This document shows, piece by piece, positions 8,045-17,600 of a stretch of 64,000 nucleotides of DNA; positions within the stretch are counted from its first letter, which is position 1, and each line of letters begins with the position of its first letter. This DNA is from Treponema putidum (GTDB lineage: Bacteria; Spirochaetota; Spirochaetia; Treponematales; Treponemataceae), in the NCBI RefSeq assembly GCF_000755145.1, contig NZ_CP009228.1:1597694-1661693 (forward strand), read 5' to 3'. A program made the translations under genes and the position numbers. The notes beneath the pieces are model-generated. The model was not told where the DNA came from, did no database searches, and saw only the letters and a list, made by a program, of their open reading frames with translations.

Positions 8045-8710
8045 ATGAAGCAATTATTTAAAATAACTCTCCGCAACGACTATGCTTTTAAAAGAGTCTT
8101 CGGCACTGAGGAAAACAAGGACGTACTACAGGACTTGTTAGAATGTATATTGGATAGTAATATGTTTTTTAACTATTGAAAAATTGATATTTATATGGTA
8201 ATATCTTTAATAAAGATAATGCTAAAAATTTACAAAATAAGACGGGTTCTTAGTGATTGCAAGCTGGCGTAGCAATCCAAGCCCTAAGCGGTTCTTTTGA
8301 AGATAGGAGGGGTTATAGGGGAGGGTAACAACCAACGGAGTTTCGAGGTAAAGAAATCTTTTATCCGAAAAAGTGTCTTTCCTCCCCTAATTAATCAGGA
8401 GGTGAGAGAAGTGTTAGCAGAAAATTCAGAGATGATGAAAAAAGCAAATGCCGCTATTTCTGTAATGGAAATGAGCCCAAAAGAGAAGTGGCTTTATGAA
8501 AACCGAATGAAATACGAACATGACAAGGCCTCTTGGAAACATGTGGGTTATCAAGAAGGTATTGAAGCTGGAATACAAGAAAGTCTTGATAAAGGTGCAT
8601 ACCAAAAAGCTCTCGAAACGGCAAAGCTGATGCGTATGCATAATTACCCGATTGCCGAAATTTGTACAATGACCGGTCTTACAAAAGAAGAAGTAGAAGC
8701 GATTAATTAA
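8045..8710 (+). pseudogene. Rpn gene with internal deletion
   Basis: ATG 8045, with GGAG upstream, starts 44 codons (MKQLFKITLRNDYAFKRVFG...LECIL) nearly identical to the left-edge Rpn frame, then stops at 8177-8179. Similarity resumes at about 8399 (EVREVLAENSEMMKKAN, then SVMEMSPKEKWLYENRMKYEHD) and continues to the normal end at 8710. The catalytic middle is missing and replaced by unrelated sequence. The C-terminal piece has its own AGGAGG (8397-8402) before GTG 8411, so a 99-residue fragment could still be made. Confidence 0.85.
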
Positions 8711-8725
8711 TTGACATTCGCCTTT

Positions 8726-9946
8726 TTAATAAATCAAATATTTTTCCCTCATCTTCAAAAATTTTTTTTCGTCTTTTTCGATAAATTGAAAGTATTCATC
8801 TAAGGAAAGACTCATCGAGCTTAGCTTGTTTGTTCCGCTTAATAAATTGAGGCCGCAGAGTTCGGCAGGGTAGTTATTTATCTTAAAACTATCGGGATAC
8901 ATTTCCCTTATTGTATACATCACCGCAATTGCACTTTTTACAGGCGAGAATCTCTTTTTATCCTTTACGATGATTTGAACTCCTCCGCATAGCTCATCCT
9001 TATAAACCGAAAGAGACGGAGTAAAATAGGCGGGTCTAAAAAAGACTCCCTCAAGCTTGATGGCATTTAGAGCTTCTGCTAGAGCCTCGGCATCTATATA
9101 GGGGGCTCCTATGTATTTAAAGGGCATGGTTGTTCCTCTTCCTACCGAAATGTTTACTCCTTCAAAGATACAAAAGCCCGAATAAACTAAGGCCGTATCG
9201 GCTGTAGGAATATTTGGCGAGGGCGGAACCCACATTAAATTAAGGTCTTCAAAATAATCTTCACGGTTCCAGCCCTGCATGGGGACTATTTTTAAGTTAC
9301 AGCCTATCTTAAATTCTTTATTGAACATTAGGGCTAATTCTCCGACGGTCATTCCGTGCCTTTGTACAATCGGAAAATAGCCCGTAAAGGATTTATATTC
9401 TTCTTCCAAAATATTCCCCTCGACATTTATTCCGTTTATGGGATTGGGCCTGTCAAACACAACAAAGGTTTTTCCGTCACGGGCGCATGCTTCCATTGCA
9501 TAGGCCATTGTGTAAATATATGTGTAAAATCTTGCTCCTACATCCTGAATATCGAAGCATAAAACATCTATTTCTTGCAGCATCTCTTTTGTGGGCCGCT
9601 TTGTTTTTCCGTAAAGGCTGTAAACGGTAAGGCCTGTTTTTTTATCTACCGTGTTGGAGATACCGGCTCCTTCCCGCGCATTTCCCCTTATTCCGTGTTC
9701 CGGAGAAAAAAGGCTTAAAAGATTAGTCTTTTCGTATAAGATTTCGATGCTTGATCTTCCTAAAGAGTCTATGCCTGTTTGGTTGGTAATTAATCCTATT
9801 CTTTTTCCTTTAAAAAGATTAAAAAATTCGTCTACGCGTTCAATGCCTGTTTTAAAATCGGCCTTGTTCGGCTTATTCAATTTTTTTTCTGCAAAAACCA
9901 TGAGGGCAAGACTACAAAAGCAAAATAAAAAAAGCTTTTTCTTCAT
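8726..9946 (-). CDS. namZ: NamZ-type exo-beta-N-acetylmuramidase (DUF1343)
   Basis: The protein has a signal peptide (residues 1-19, ending VFA) and then a full DUF1343 domain with RIGLITNQTGID, LFSPEHGIRG, CFDIQDVGARFYTYI, FDRPNPI and the late EGVNISVGRGTTMPF motif. Bacillus subtilis NamZ of this family removes terminal MurNAc from peptidoglycan fragments, so a cell-wall recycling or scavenging role outside the cytoplasm is likely. The upstream serine hydrolase gene overlaps it by the ATGA arrangement. In B. subtilis namZ also lies close to a beta-lactamase-like gene, which supports a shared pathway. Confidence 0.85.
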   Translation of the reverse strand: MKKKLFLFCFCSLALMVFAEKKLNKPNKADFKTGIERVDEFFNLFKGKRIGLITNQTGIDSLGRSSIEILYEKTNLLSLFSPEHGIRGNAREGAGISNTVDKKTGLTVYSLYGKTKRPTKEMLQEIDVLCFDIQDVGARFYTYIYTMAYAMEACARDGKTFVVFDRPNPINGINVEGNILEEEYKSFTGYFPIVQRHGMTVGELALMFNKEFKIGCNLKIVPMQGWNREDYFEDLNLMWVPPSPNIPTADTALVYSGFCIFEGVNISVGRGTTMPFKYIGAPYIDAEALAEALNAIKLEGVFFRPAYFTPSLSVYKDELCGGVQIIVKDKKRFSPVKSAIAVMYTIREMYPDSFKINNYPAELCGLNLLSGTNKLSSMSLSLDEYFQFIEKDEKKFLKMREKYLIY

Positions 9947-11921
9947 TTTGCCGTTCCTTCAGCTTGTTTTTTTGCCAAGTTTTTCTTTGAATTTCTTGAT
10001 TGGATTTCTGCAAGTATGGCCATAGCTTTTTCGCTTTTTAAAAACTTCCTCAATATTGCGGATTGCTTTGATTGTTCTTTTATGGCTTCCATTATGGCTG
10101 TTAAATCCTTGAGGGTTCCCTCGTTATCATAAATTTCAGGAATCATATTTATAAGTTCTTTTCTGCCTGCCGCAAGTTCTATAAGCATTTGGTCCAGCAT
10201 AGCATTATCATAGTTTTTAAATGCGGAATAAATAAGGGTGGTAATGGCTCCATAGTTTTTTGCAAGATAAAAATCGCCCTCATATTTTCCGCGCAAGTTT
10301 TTTCCAAAAAGGGCAGGGGTGTTTTTTGCACTTGTAAAGATTATGATTATTAAATCTTCTTTAGGATCGATTAGGGTCAGCGTTCCAGTCCAGCCTGTGT
10401 GCCCTATTGTGTCCGCACTTGCAAGCTGAGAGAAAGCCCAAGCATAGCTGTTATTAAGCCCCTGTCTTCTCCATCCCAAGCCTGCCTGCGAAAAAAAATT
10501 CCCCTGACTGGTAAATAAATTTAAAACGCTTGAATCAAATAGCTTTATATTTCCGTATCCGCCGCCGTTCAGCATGACCTGAGCCAGGACTGCTATACTT
10601 TCGGCATTTGCAAAAAGCCCTGCATGGCCGCTTACCTGATCCATTGCATTGTAGGCTTCAGGGTCGTGTACCGTTCCGTGAACAGGCAAGTATTTTATGT
10701 CTTTGAATTTTTCGTCCTTTGTTCTTTTGACGGCCCGTATTTCGGTTGCGGTAATATCCTCTTTTGTAAATCCTTTTTTTAATGGCTCATAGCAAACCGA
10801 AGATAGATTTAAGGGCTTATAAAGATTTTCTTCCGTATACTTATCTAAGGGAAGGCCTGTTACTTTTTCTATAATCAAACCTAAGAGCATATAATCTATA
10901 TCTGAATATAAAACCTCGGTACGCGGAGAATATATTAAGGGCGTGTTACAAATCAGCTCTAAAACAATTTCCTTATTTTGTCTTTTATCGGTTTTCTTTT
11001 TTTGTGTTATTTTTTTGTTCACATAATACTGTGCCCCTGCCGGAAAACCTGCTTGATGTTTTAATAAGTCCTCAACCGTAATTTCGCTTTTTCCCTTAAA
11101 CCGATCCTTTTTTTATCCTTAAAATCAGGAAAAAAATCTTTTACCTTATCATAGATCGAAATCTTTTCTTCGGATATAAGTTTTTGTAAGGCAAAATTTA
11201 CCGTATACATTTTGGTGTTGCTGGCCAAATCAAAAAGAGTGTCTTTTGTAATAGGCTTTTTGTTTTTTTGCATCAGGGATTCTCCGAATTCGTCCACAGT
11301 GCTGATATAACCGTAGGCTGAGTTTTTTATCATCCTTCCGTTTTTTACCACTACAAGCTGAATCGAGGGAAATCCGTTTGCTGTTTGAGCCTCCATGATG
11401 TCATCTATTATTTGAAATGCCCTATAATTTACATCATTTAATTTTTCTTCTTTTTTGATAATGGAAGGGTAGGGGATTTTTACCGATAAGGTATAGGTTT
11501 TCGAAAAGCCCTTATCATCTTTTTCGGCTTCAATATTTGTAATGAGTAAGTTATTGGTGCCGTTTATTACTTCATCTCCGATATAAATTTGAGTATATTT
11601 ATTTTTACAGATTTTTTTTGTATCTATTTTTTTCCCGTTTAAATATAAAAGAAATTTTTTTACATTTTCAGTATGAAAGTAAAGATAGCCCTGTCCGGTA
11701 TAAGCCTTAAAAGGAATAAAGTTGTTCGGTAAAATTGAAGGATCATATTTTTCTTCCTCCGGAGGAAAGCTTACCTCCGTTTGAAAGCCGGCAAAACTTT
11801 CTTCATTTTTTTCCGATGTATAAATGTCCGCTTCTGCTGAATCGGTTTTTATCTTTAATCCTTGTGCCGATCGGCATGATAATATTAGGGCAGAAAAAAA
11901 AATGCACAAAAATTTCTTCAT
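9943..11921 (-). pseudogene. Beta-lactamase-family serine hydrolase lipoprotein, frameshifted
   Basis: ATG 11921 gives a lipoprotein signal (Cys 16). The first frame contains the SxxK motif S-N-T-K near residue 234 (FDLASNTK) and ends at 11061. The continuation in another frame, readable as FKGKSEITVEDLLKHQAGFPAGAQYY, covers 11103 to 9943 and has the second motif YSD and the third motif HTG (GHTGWTG). One missing T near 11098-11100 explains the break. The joined protein would be about 660 residues, with a penicillin-binding/esterase-type domain after an N-terminal carbohydrate-binding-like part. It overlaps namZ by four bases. The second half has a GTG at 11022 but no good ribosome-binding site. 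Confidence 0.85.
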
Positions 11922-11972
11922 TTATCCATTGTATCATAAAAATTAGAAATATAAAAGAAGAGAAATTTCTTC

Positions 11973-12012
11973 TTGCACATAAAATGATTATCGTATATAA
12001 TGAATTCGGAGG
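11973..12012 (+). promoter_or_regulatory. Promoter and ribosome-binding site of flavin reductase gene
   Basis: TTGCAC (11973-11978), a 17-base spacer and TATAAT (11996-12001) are followed by GGAGG (12008-12012) and ATG 12019. This gives a conventional short leader, in contrast to the leaderless arrangements elsewhere in the window. Confidence 0.75.
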
Positions 12013-12018
12013 TAATTT

Positions 12019-12567
12019 ATGTCAAAATTTAAAATGCAAAAGGCTAGTGCCAAAATTCTGGATAAATTGATAAAGCCTGTTTCATCGATTACCGGTTCTC
12101 ATAATGAGGGTTTTTTACTGACTGCAGGATCCGGAACGGAAAAAGGCAAGTGGAATACAATGACAGCCGGCTGGGGAAATATAGGCTTTTTGTGGAATAA
12201 ACTTACAGCTACGGTTTATATAAGACCTACAAGATATACTGCCGAATTTGCCGATAAAGAAGATTATATAACTCTTTCTTTTTTTGACGAAAATGACCCA
12301 TGGGCTAAGGGGATGCTGGCTTTTTGCGGGACAGTTTCAGGCCGTAATGTAGATAAGGCAAAGGAAACAGGCTTAAAACCCGTAATGCTTGAAGACGGTG
12401 CCGTATCTTTTGAACAGGCTCAGACCGTTCTTGTGTGCCGTAAACTTTATCGAAGTAAATTTGATATGGATTTATTTATTGACCCGCAGATTGTTATAGA
12501 TTCATACCCCAAAAAAGATTTTCATTATGTTTACATTTGCGAGATAGTTTCCGTTTATACAAAATAA
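12019..12567 (+). CDS. Flavin reductase-like FMN-binding protein
   Basis: The 182-residue protein has the split-barrel flavin reductase layout: an early variable strand, a conserved NTMTAGWGNIGFLWNKLTATVYIRPTRYT block where FMN binds, ITLSFFD, and a C-terminal FHYVYICEIVSVYTK. Enzymes of this family bind FMN and reduce it or act on small electrophiles; the exact substrate cannot be read from sequence. It stands alone under its own promoter and converges with the next gene, leaving only nine bases between stops. Confidence 0.8.
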   Translation: MSKFKMQKASAKILDKLIKPVSSITGSHNEGFLLTAGSGTEKGKWNTMTAGWGNIGFLWNKLTATVYIRPTRYTAEFADKEDYITLSFFDENDPWAKGMLAFCGTVSGRNVDKAKETGLKPVMLEDGAVSFEQAQTVLVCRKLYRSKFDMDLFIDPQIVIDSYPKKDFHYVYICEIVSVYTK

Positions 12568-12576
12568 GTTTAAGGG

Positions 12577-13416
12577 CTAACGTCCTATGATAGAAACGTT
12601 TGCGCCAAACCATTTTTTACTGGTTTTTTCTAAAAAATCGGTTTTTGCCATATCTTTTAAGGTGGATTCGACGGCATTCATAAGAGCGATGTCTTCTTTT
12701 CTGAAGGCTATAACATATTCTTCATAGGCTATGGCTTCATCGAGAACCCTATATGAGCCGGTTTTGGCCTGCATTAAACTATTTATAGATAAAAGATCAT
12801 AGACGATGCAATTTATTTCATCTTTTTCAAGAGCATTTAAGGCGTCCTGTGCTTTCTGAAATACAACCGTATTTTTAAATACGCCATAAGTTAATTCCGC
12901 CTTTTTAAGATTTGCGTGTATAGATGACAAAGCTATAACACCTATCTTTTTTTCTCTTATGTCTTGAATAGAATAATAAGGGTCTTTATCTTTTACAACC
13001 AATATTACGGCACTCTTTATATAAGGTGTTGTCAGTGAATACGCCTCGTCACGTTCTTTACTGTATGAAAAGCCGCTCCATATGCAGTCAATCTCTCCAT
13101 TGTTAAGCAGTTTATCCCTTTCGTTCCATGCAATAGCTTTAAAAATCGGTTTTATTTTCATGTTTTTGCACAGTTCTTCAGCTACTTCAATATCATAGCC
13201 CTCCAGCTTTGTTGTAAAAAGGTTTAAAAAAGAAAAGGGGGGCAGATCATCCCTAACACCTATTATAAATTCTTTTTTTACAAGAACCTTTGCAAGTGAA
13301 ACATCGTTCTTTTTTTTCTTGCCTGAGACTTCTTTTGGAGTACAAGCCGAAACTGCCAAGGCAATAAATAAAAACATCAAGTTTAGTTTAAAAACATAAT
13401 TCGGATTTTTTTTCAT
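12577..13416 (-). CDS. Amino-acid-type ABC substrate-binding lipoprotein
   Basis: A lipoprotein signal peptide with Cys at residue 25 (AVSAC) precedes a type-3 solute-binding domain: FIIGVRDDLPPFSFLN, GYDIEVAEELCKNM, DCIWSGFSYSKERDEAYSLTTPY, KKIGVIALSS, and a C-terminal KKWFGAN. Such proteins bind polar amino acids in the periplasm for uptake or sensing. It is a tandem paralogue of the next gene, 12 bases apart, and no permease or ATPase lies nearby, so both serve a transporter or receptor encoded elsewhere. Confidence 0.88.
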   Translation of the reverse strand: MKKNPNYVFKLNLMFLFIALAVSACTPKEVSGKKKKNDVSLAKVLVKKEFIIGVRDDLPPFSFLNLFTTKLEGYDIEVAEELCKNMKIKPIFKAIAWNERDKLLNNGEIDCIWSGFSYSKERDEAYSLTTPYIKSAVILVVKDKDPYYSIQDIREKKIGVIALSSIHANLKKAELTYGVFKNTVVFQKAQDALNALEKDEINCIVYDLLSINSLMQAKTGSYRVLDEAIAYEEYVIAFRKEDIALMNAVESTLKDMAKTDFLEKTSKKWFGANVSIIGR

Positions 13417-13428
13417 ATAATTACACCC

Positions 13429-14262
13429 TTATTTCCCAAAAATTACCATATTTGTGCCAAACCATTTTCTTGAAATTTTTTCAAGTCTTCCCGCCTCTTC
13501 CATTTCAAATAATGCGTTTTCTACTTCTTCTTTTAAAGCCGTACTTCCTTTTTTAAAAGCATATACAAAGGAATCCAAGGCTATAGCTTCTTCAATGAGG
13601 CTATAAGTATCAGGCTCCTTGGTTAAATATGTTGCCATAATTGAAATATCTCCTACGCAGGCATCAACTTCATGGTTTTTTAAACTGTTCAGAATTTGCG
13701 GTATGTTATTATATAAGTATTCTACTAAATATATCTGATTCATCAATTCGGGATTGTTTTTAATCAGAGTAAGTCCTAAGCCTCCCATTTGTCCTGCTAT
13801 TTTTTTCCCTTTTAAATCTTTTATATTTTTAATATTATTTGATTTTAAAGTTAAAAGCACTACCGCATTGCGTAAATAAGGCCTTGTAAGTTCATAAATT
13901 TCGTTCCGTTGATCCGTATAGGAAAAGCCCGATGCGATACAATCTATAGCTCTGCTATTGATTAGATTTTCCGCCTCACTTGGAACTATTGTCTTAAATT
14001 CTACATCAATATTCAGTATATCCGCTATTTCTTTAAAAACATCAACATCAAACCCTTCAATCTCATTTTCACTATTGTAAGAACACATAGGAGGATTTTG
14101 TGAGTCTACTCCTACAATGATTTTAGAATTTACGAGAACTTCGACTAAAGATGTATCATCAGCATACATTGTATCGCTTTCTTTTTTTCTGCATGAAAAA
14201 AACAATGTAATCAATAAAATTACCGCAAAGAAAAACGCTTTTGAGTTTAATTTATTACGCAT
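13429..14262 (-). CDS. Amino-acid-type ABC substrate-binding lipoprotein
   Basis: The paralogue of the downstream gene has lipobox Cys 24 (LFFSC), IIVGVDSQNPPMCSYN, GFDVDVFKEIADIL, DCIASGFSYTDQRNEIYELTRPY and the same KWFGTN end. The two genes probably arose by tandem duplication and diverged in the ligand-facing N-terminal lobe (LPPFSF versus NPPMCSY). It is first in the pair and preceded by a promoter whose -10 box lies six bases from the ATG, with no Shine-Dalgarno. Confidence 0.88.
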   Translation of the reverse strand: MRNKLNSKAFFFAVILLITLFFSCRKKESDTMYADDTSLVEVLVNSKIIVGVDSQNPPMCSYNSENEIEGFDVDVFKEIADILNIDVEFKTIVPSEAENLINSRAIDCIASGFSYTDQRNEIYELTRPYLRNAVVLLTLKSNNIKNIKDLKGKKIAGQMGGLGLTLIKNNPELMNQIYLVEYLYNNIPQILNSLKNHEVDACVGDISIMATYLTKEPDTYSLIEEAIALDSFVYAFKKGSTALKEEVENALFEMEEAGRLEKISRKWFGTNMVIFGK

Positions 14263-14268
14263 GTGCTT

Positions 14269-14297
14269 AATATATCATAGTATTTGCAAATTGTAAA
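14269..14297 (-). promoter_or_regulatory. Promoter with start codon 6 nt from the -10 box
   Basis: On the reverse strand TTTACA (14297-14292), a 17-base spacer and TATATT (14274-14269) precede the ATG at 14262 by six bases. A leaderless or 0-2 base leader transcript is predicted for the binding-protein pair. Confidence 0.65.
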
Positions 14298-14372
14298 GAA
14301 CGGAAAAGAAGCTTGTTTTTCTTTATTGAAACTTTTGCTAAAAAATGATAGAGTGTGAATCAGGAGAAATTT

Positions 14373-15446
14373 GTGAACGATAAGATTGCCGTTATCGGAG
14401 CCGGTTCTTGGGGAACGGCCGTGGCCTGTTCGCTCGGAAAAAACGGACACACAGTTGTGCTTTGGAGCCATACTGCTGACGTTGCCGATTCGATAAATAC
14501 CGGCCATATAAATGTAAAATATTTGCCTAGCCATAAGTTGCCTAAAACAGTTTCTGCGTCTACTGATATGAAAGAGGTATGTAAAGACGCTGCCTTTATT
14601 TTTTTAGCGAGCCCTTCACTTTATTTAACTTCTACTGTTGAAGAACTTCTGAAATTCGCTCCTTTTAGCCATGACGATGGAGCAATGCCTTATCCGACGA
14701 TAGCGGTATTGACAAAGGGCTTTATTCCCGATGAAAACGGTGAACCCAAGTTTATAATAGATGTTTTGGAGAAAATGCTTCCGGATTTTTATAAAAACCA
14801 TCTGGTTTACGTAGCGGGGCCAAGCCATGGCGAAGAGGTAGCCGAAGGCAAGCTGACCGGCCTGATTGCCGCTTCTCAAAACCCCATGTGTTCTATCCGA
14901 TGCCGCGAAATATTAAAATCGAGGAATTTGCTTGTTTATTCCAGCTTGGATATAATCGGAGTACAGGTATGTGCAGCCGCTAAAAATGTTGTAGCCGTCG
15001 CCTTCGGTGTTTTAGACGCTTTAACCGTAACCTCCGATATTTTCGGAGACAATACCGAATCCCTCCTCTTGGCTGCCGGCTTAAACGAGATTCAGATAAT
15101 AGGCCGTGCCATGGGAGCAACGCATCCTGAAACATTTACATCGATTTCCGGAGTAGGGGACTTGGATGTAACTTGCCGAAGTAAATACGGCAGAAACCGC
15201 CGTTTCGGTAACGAAATCATAACAAAGAAGATTCTCCTTTCATTTGAGAATGTGGATGATCTTATTAAAAATATCGACAAAATAGGCTATTTGCCCGAAG
15301 GGGTAGTTGCCTGCAAATACTTGAATATTCTTGCAGAAAAAAGAAATTTAAAACTGCCTATTTGTTCGGGACTTTATAAAATCTTAAACAAAGAATTAAA
15401 ACCTCTTGACTTAATAGAAAACTTACTAAAGGGAGATGCAAAGTAA
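14373..15446 (+). CDS. gpsA: Glycerol-3-phosphate dehydrogenase [NAD(P)+]
   Basis: GTG 14373 lies six bases after AGGAG (14362-14366), so this start is preferred to the GTG at 14355. The 357-residue product opens with the Rossmann motif IAVIGAGSWGTAVA and has LASPS, VLTKGF, VAGPSHGEEVAEG, the catalytic-lysine stretch CAAAKNVVAVAFGVLD, and the SISGVGDLDVTCRSKYGRNRRFG block. It reduces dihydroxyacetone phosphate to sn-glycerol-3-phosphate for phospholipid synthesis in the cytoplasm. The ffh gene follows after one base, forming a small operon. Confidence 0.97.
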   Translation: MNDKIAVIGAGSWGTAVACSLGKNGHTVVLWSHTADVADSINTGHINVKYLPSHKLPKTVSASTDMKEVCKDAAFIFLASPSLYLTSTVEELLKFAPFSHDDGAMPYPTIAVLTKGFIPDENGEPKFIIDVLEKMLPDFYKNHLVYVAGPSHGEEVAEGKLTGLIAASQNPMCSIRCREILKSRNLLVYSSLDIIGVQVCAAAKNVVAVAFGVLDALTVTSDIFGDNTESLLLAAGLNEIQIIGRAMGATHPETFTSISGVGDLDVTCRSKYGRNRRFGNEIITKKILLSFENVDDLIKNIDKIGYLPEGVVACKYLNILAEKRNLKLPICSGLYKILNKELKPLDLIENLLKGDAK

Positions 15447-15447
15447 T

Positions 15448-16779
15448 ATGCTCGAAAATATTACCGAAAAATTCAGCGGAATAATGCGCTCATTGAGCGG
15501 CAAGTCCAAAATTACCGAAAAAAATATTGAAGACACAATTGAAGAGATTAAGACAGCTCTTTTGGATGCCGATGTAAACTTGCGCGTTGTACGCCGTTTT
15601 ATAAATGCCACAGCCGAAGAAGCAAAGGGCGAAAGGGTGTTAAAATCCGTAGATCCCGGGCAGCAGTTTACAAAGATTGTATACGATAAGATGACCTCCT
15701 TTTTGGGGGACGAAAAAAAAGCCCTCGATCTAAGAGGGCCTGATACCCAATCGGTAATCCTCTTTTTAGGGCTTCAAGGCTCGGGAAAGACTACCAGTGC
15801 TGCAAAATTGGCCTTAAAACTTAAAAACGAAGGACGAAAACCTCTTTTGGCTGCCTGCGACCTTGTACGTCCTGCCGCCGTAGAGCAGCTTTCCGTTTTG
15901 GGAGAAAACATCAGCGTCCCTGTTTACAAAGAAGAAACGAAGGATGCGGTAAAGGTCGCAAAAAATGCTCTGGCCTTTGCCAAAAAGAACTTTTATGATA
16001 CGGTCATAGTCGATACGGCAGGACGCCTTCAAATCGATGAAGACATGATGAAGGAAATCGTCAATATTAAATCTGCCGTAAAACCTATGGAAACCATCCT
16101 TGTTGCCGACTCAATGACGGGTCAAAGCGCTGTTGATGTTGCAAAGGAATTTGACGAGCAGGTAGGGCTATCGGGCTTAATACTCACAAAATTCGATTCC
16201 GATACCAGAGGCGGTGCCGCCCTTTCCTTAAAAACCATAACGGGAAAACCTATTTTTTATATAGGAACAGGCGAAAAGCTGGAAGACCTTGAGCCCTTTT
16301 ATCCCGACCGTATTGCAAGCCGTATTTTGGGCATGGGAGACATTGTTTCTCTTGTTGAAAAGGCTCAGGCTGTTTATGATGAAGAAGAGGCGGAAAAGCT
16401 TCAAAAAAAGATGCAGAGCGAAAGTTTCAGCCTTGCCGATATGCTCATGCAGTTGGAGCAGGCCGAAAAGATGGGGCCTTTAGAGTCAATGCTCGATATG
16501 ATTCCCGGGCTTTCGGGCCAAATAGATAAAGATAAGCTGGACCTTTCTCTTTTAAAACGCCAAAAGGCCATAATTCAATCGATGACCTTAAAGGAGAGGG
16601 ATAATTTCCGTATTATCGGACCGCCTCGCCGTAAACGTATTGCAAAGGGCTCAGGAACCTCTGTGGGCGATGTAAACAAACTTTTAAAGCAATTTGAAAA
16701 GACCCGTCAAATGATGAGAAAGGTGTCAAAAAACAAGGGTCTTCAAGCAAAAATGATGTCCGGCGGACTTTTCGGCTAG
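15448..16779 (+). CDS. ffh: Signal recognition particle protein Ffh
   Basis: ATG 15448 follows GGGAGATG within the end of gpsA. The 443 residues show an N-terminal helical bundle (MLENITEKFSGIMRSLSGK), the G domain with GLQGSGKTTSAAKLA, CDLVRPAA, DTAGR and TKFD, and the methionine-rich M domain (MQSESFSLADMLMQLEQAEKMGPLESMLDMIPG, then IQSMTLKER and RIAKGSG) that binds 4.5S RNA and signal sequences. It targets membrane and secreted proteins co-translationally. A strong terminator follows. Confidence 0.98.
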   Translation: MLENITEKFSGIMRSLSGKSKITEKNIEDTIEEIKTALLDADVNLRVVRRFINATAEEAKGERVLKSVDPGQQFTKIVYDKMTSFLGDEKKALDLRGPDTQSVILFLGLQGSGKTTSAAKLALKLKNEGRKPLLAACDLVRPAAVEQLSVLGENISVPVYKEETKDAVKVAKNALAFAKKNFYDTVIVDTAGRLQIDEDMMKEIVNIKSAVKPMETILVADSMTGQSAVDVAKEFDEQVGLSGLILTKFDSDTRGGAALSLKTITGKPIFYIGTGEKLEDLEPFYPDRIASRILGMGDIVSLVEKAQAVYDEEEAEKLQKKMQSESFSLADMLMQLEQAEKMGPLESMLDMIPGLSGQIDKDKLDLSLLKRQKAIIQSMTLKERDNFRIIGPPRRKRIAKGSGTSVGDVNKLLKQFEKTRQMMRKVSKNKGLQAKMMSGGLFG

Positions 16780-16799
16780 ATTTGCTCTCTTTAAAATCA

Positions 16800-16831
16800 A
16801 AAAAGCCTTGAAACTATCAAGGCTTTTTTGA
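16800..16831 (+). terminator. Intrinsic terminator after ffh
   Basis: A 12-bp perfect stem (16800-16811 with 16817-16828), five-base loop and T-run form a textbook rho-independent terminator. The A-run on the other side lets it also serve the reverse-strand gene ending at 16861. Confidence 0.92.
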
Positions 16832-16860
16832 TGCTGCATCATACTTTGTTTTGATTTATT

Positions 16861-17220
16861 TTATGGACTCGTCTTTTTTTCCGATTTGCTTTGACAGGCA
16901 ATACATTTTAAAGCATAGGGCAGGGCTTTTAGCCTGTCCTCAGGTATCTGCTCCTTACAGGTAATACACTTGCCGTATTTTCTTTCCCTTATTCTTTCCA
17001 ATGCCGAATCAATCTTCTGGAGCTTTTTTATATTACTTTCTCCGATAAAATCCAGCATATCCCTATCGGTACTATACGAAGCCAAATCTGCAAAATCCTT
17101 GGGGATGCTGTTTGCCAAAGTTTCTGCATATTCTTCGTCATTCCGCTTTAAAGAGGTCATTATCTCCTCTCTTTCTTTTAGCAAGTATTCTTTCATTTCC
17201 TCAATAAACTTTTTTTTCAT
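16861..17220 (-). CDS. DksA/TraR-type zinc-finger protein
   Basis: The 119-residue protein has a helical coil (about 1-75) and a C-terminal C4 zinc finger, CITC...CIAC (KCITCKEQIPEDRLKALPYALKCIAC). DksA-family proteins bind the RNA polymerase secondary channel and tune transcription, often with ppGpp; the DxxDxA tip motif of E. coli DksA is not obvious, so function may differ. ATG 17220 has AGGAG upstream, and a TATAAT lies some 45 bases before the gene on this strand. It is divergent from infA. Confidence 0.88.
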   Translation of the reverse strand: MKKKFIEEMKEYLLKEREEIMTSLKRNDEEYAETLANSIPKDFADLASYSTDRDMLDFIGESNIKKLQKIDSALERIRERKYGKCITCKEQIPEDRLKALPYALKCIACQSKSEKKTSP

Positions 17221-17327
17221 ATACGTCTCCTAGTTGACAATTTTTTTAATAGACTTTAGAATTATACGGCTGAATTGAAAAAAAAGCAAATGTTTTTTTG
17301 AAATTTATTCATTTTTTTGGAGGTCTT

Positions 17328-17546
17328 GTGTCTAAAGAAGAAGCAATTGAAGTTGAAGGTATTGTTAAGGAATCTCTCCCCAATACTATGTTTAGGGTTG
17401 AGTTAAAAAACGGGCATGTTATTTTAGCTCATTTATCGGGAAAAATGCGCAAACATTATATTAAAATTGTGCCGGGAGATACGGTTAAAGTTGCCCTATC
17501 CCCCTATGACTTGACCAGAGGCAGAATTATCTTTAGAGAAAGATAA
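17328..17546 (+). CDS. infA: Translation initiation factor IF-1
   Basis: GTG 17328 lies four bases after GGAGG (17319-17323) and gives the standard 72-residue length; an in-frame ATG at 17298 would add ten non-homologous residues. The sequence [25 protein letters not shown], then [23 protein letters not shown] and the end RGRIIFRER, is the complete single S1/OB-fold IF-1. It binds the 30S A site with IF-2 and IF-3 during initiation. Confidence 0.97.
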   Translation: MSKEEAIEVEGIVKESLPNTMFRVELKNGHVILAHLSGKMRKHYIKIVPGDTVKVALSPYDLTRGRIIFRER

Positions 17547-17600
17547 GAGCTTACCCAAGGTAAGCCTTATCTTTGATAAGCCTTATCAAAGGTAAGCTCT
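17546..17600. terminator. Long bidirectional inverted repeat between convergent genes
   Basis: AGAGCTTACC (17546-17555) pairs with GGTAAGCTCT (17591-17600), and inside it CTTTGATAAG (17571-17580) can pair with CTTATCAAAG (17582-17591). It begins on the infA stop codon and ends on the stop of the J-domain gene, so it likely terminates both. There is no long T-run. Confidence 0.7.

Noticed and set aside
9651-10025. 124-codon forward frame across namZ and the hydrolase
   Set aside because: It is a shadow of two conserved genes on the opposite strand.
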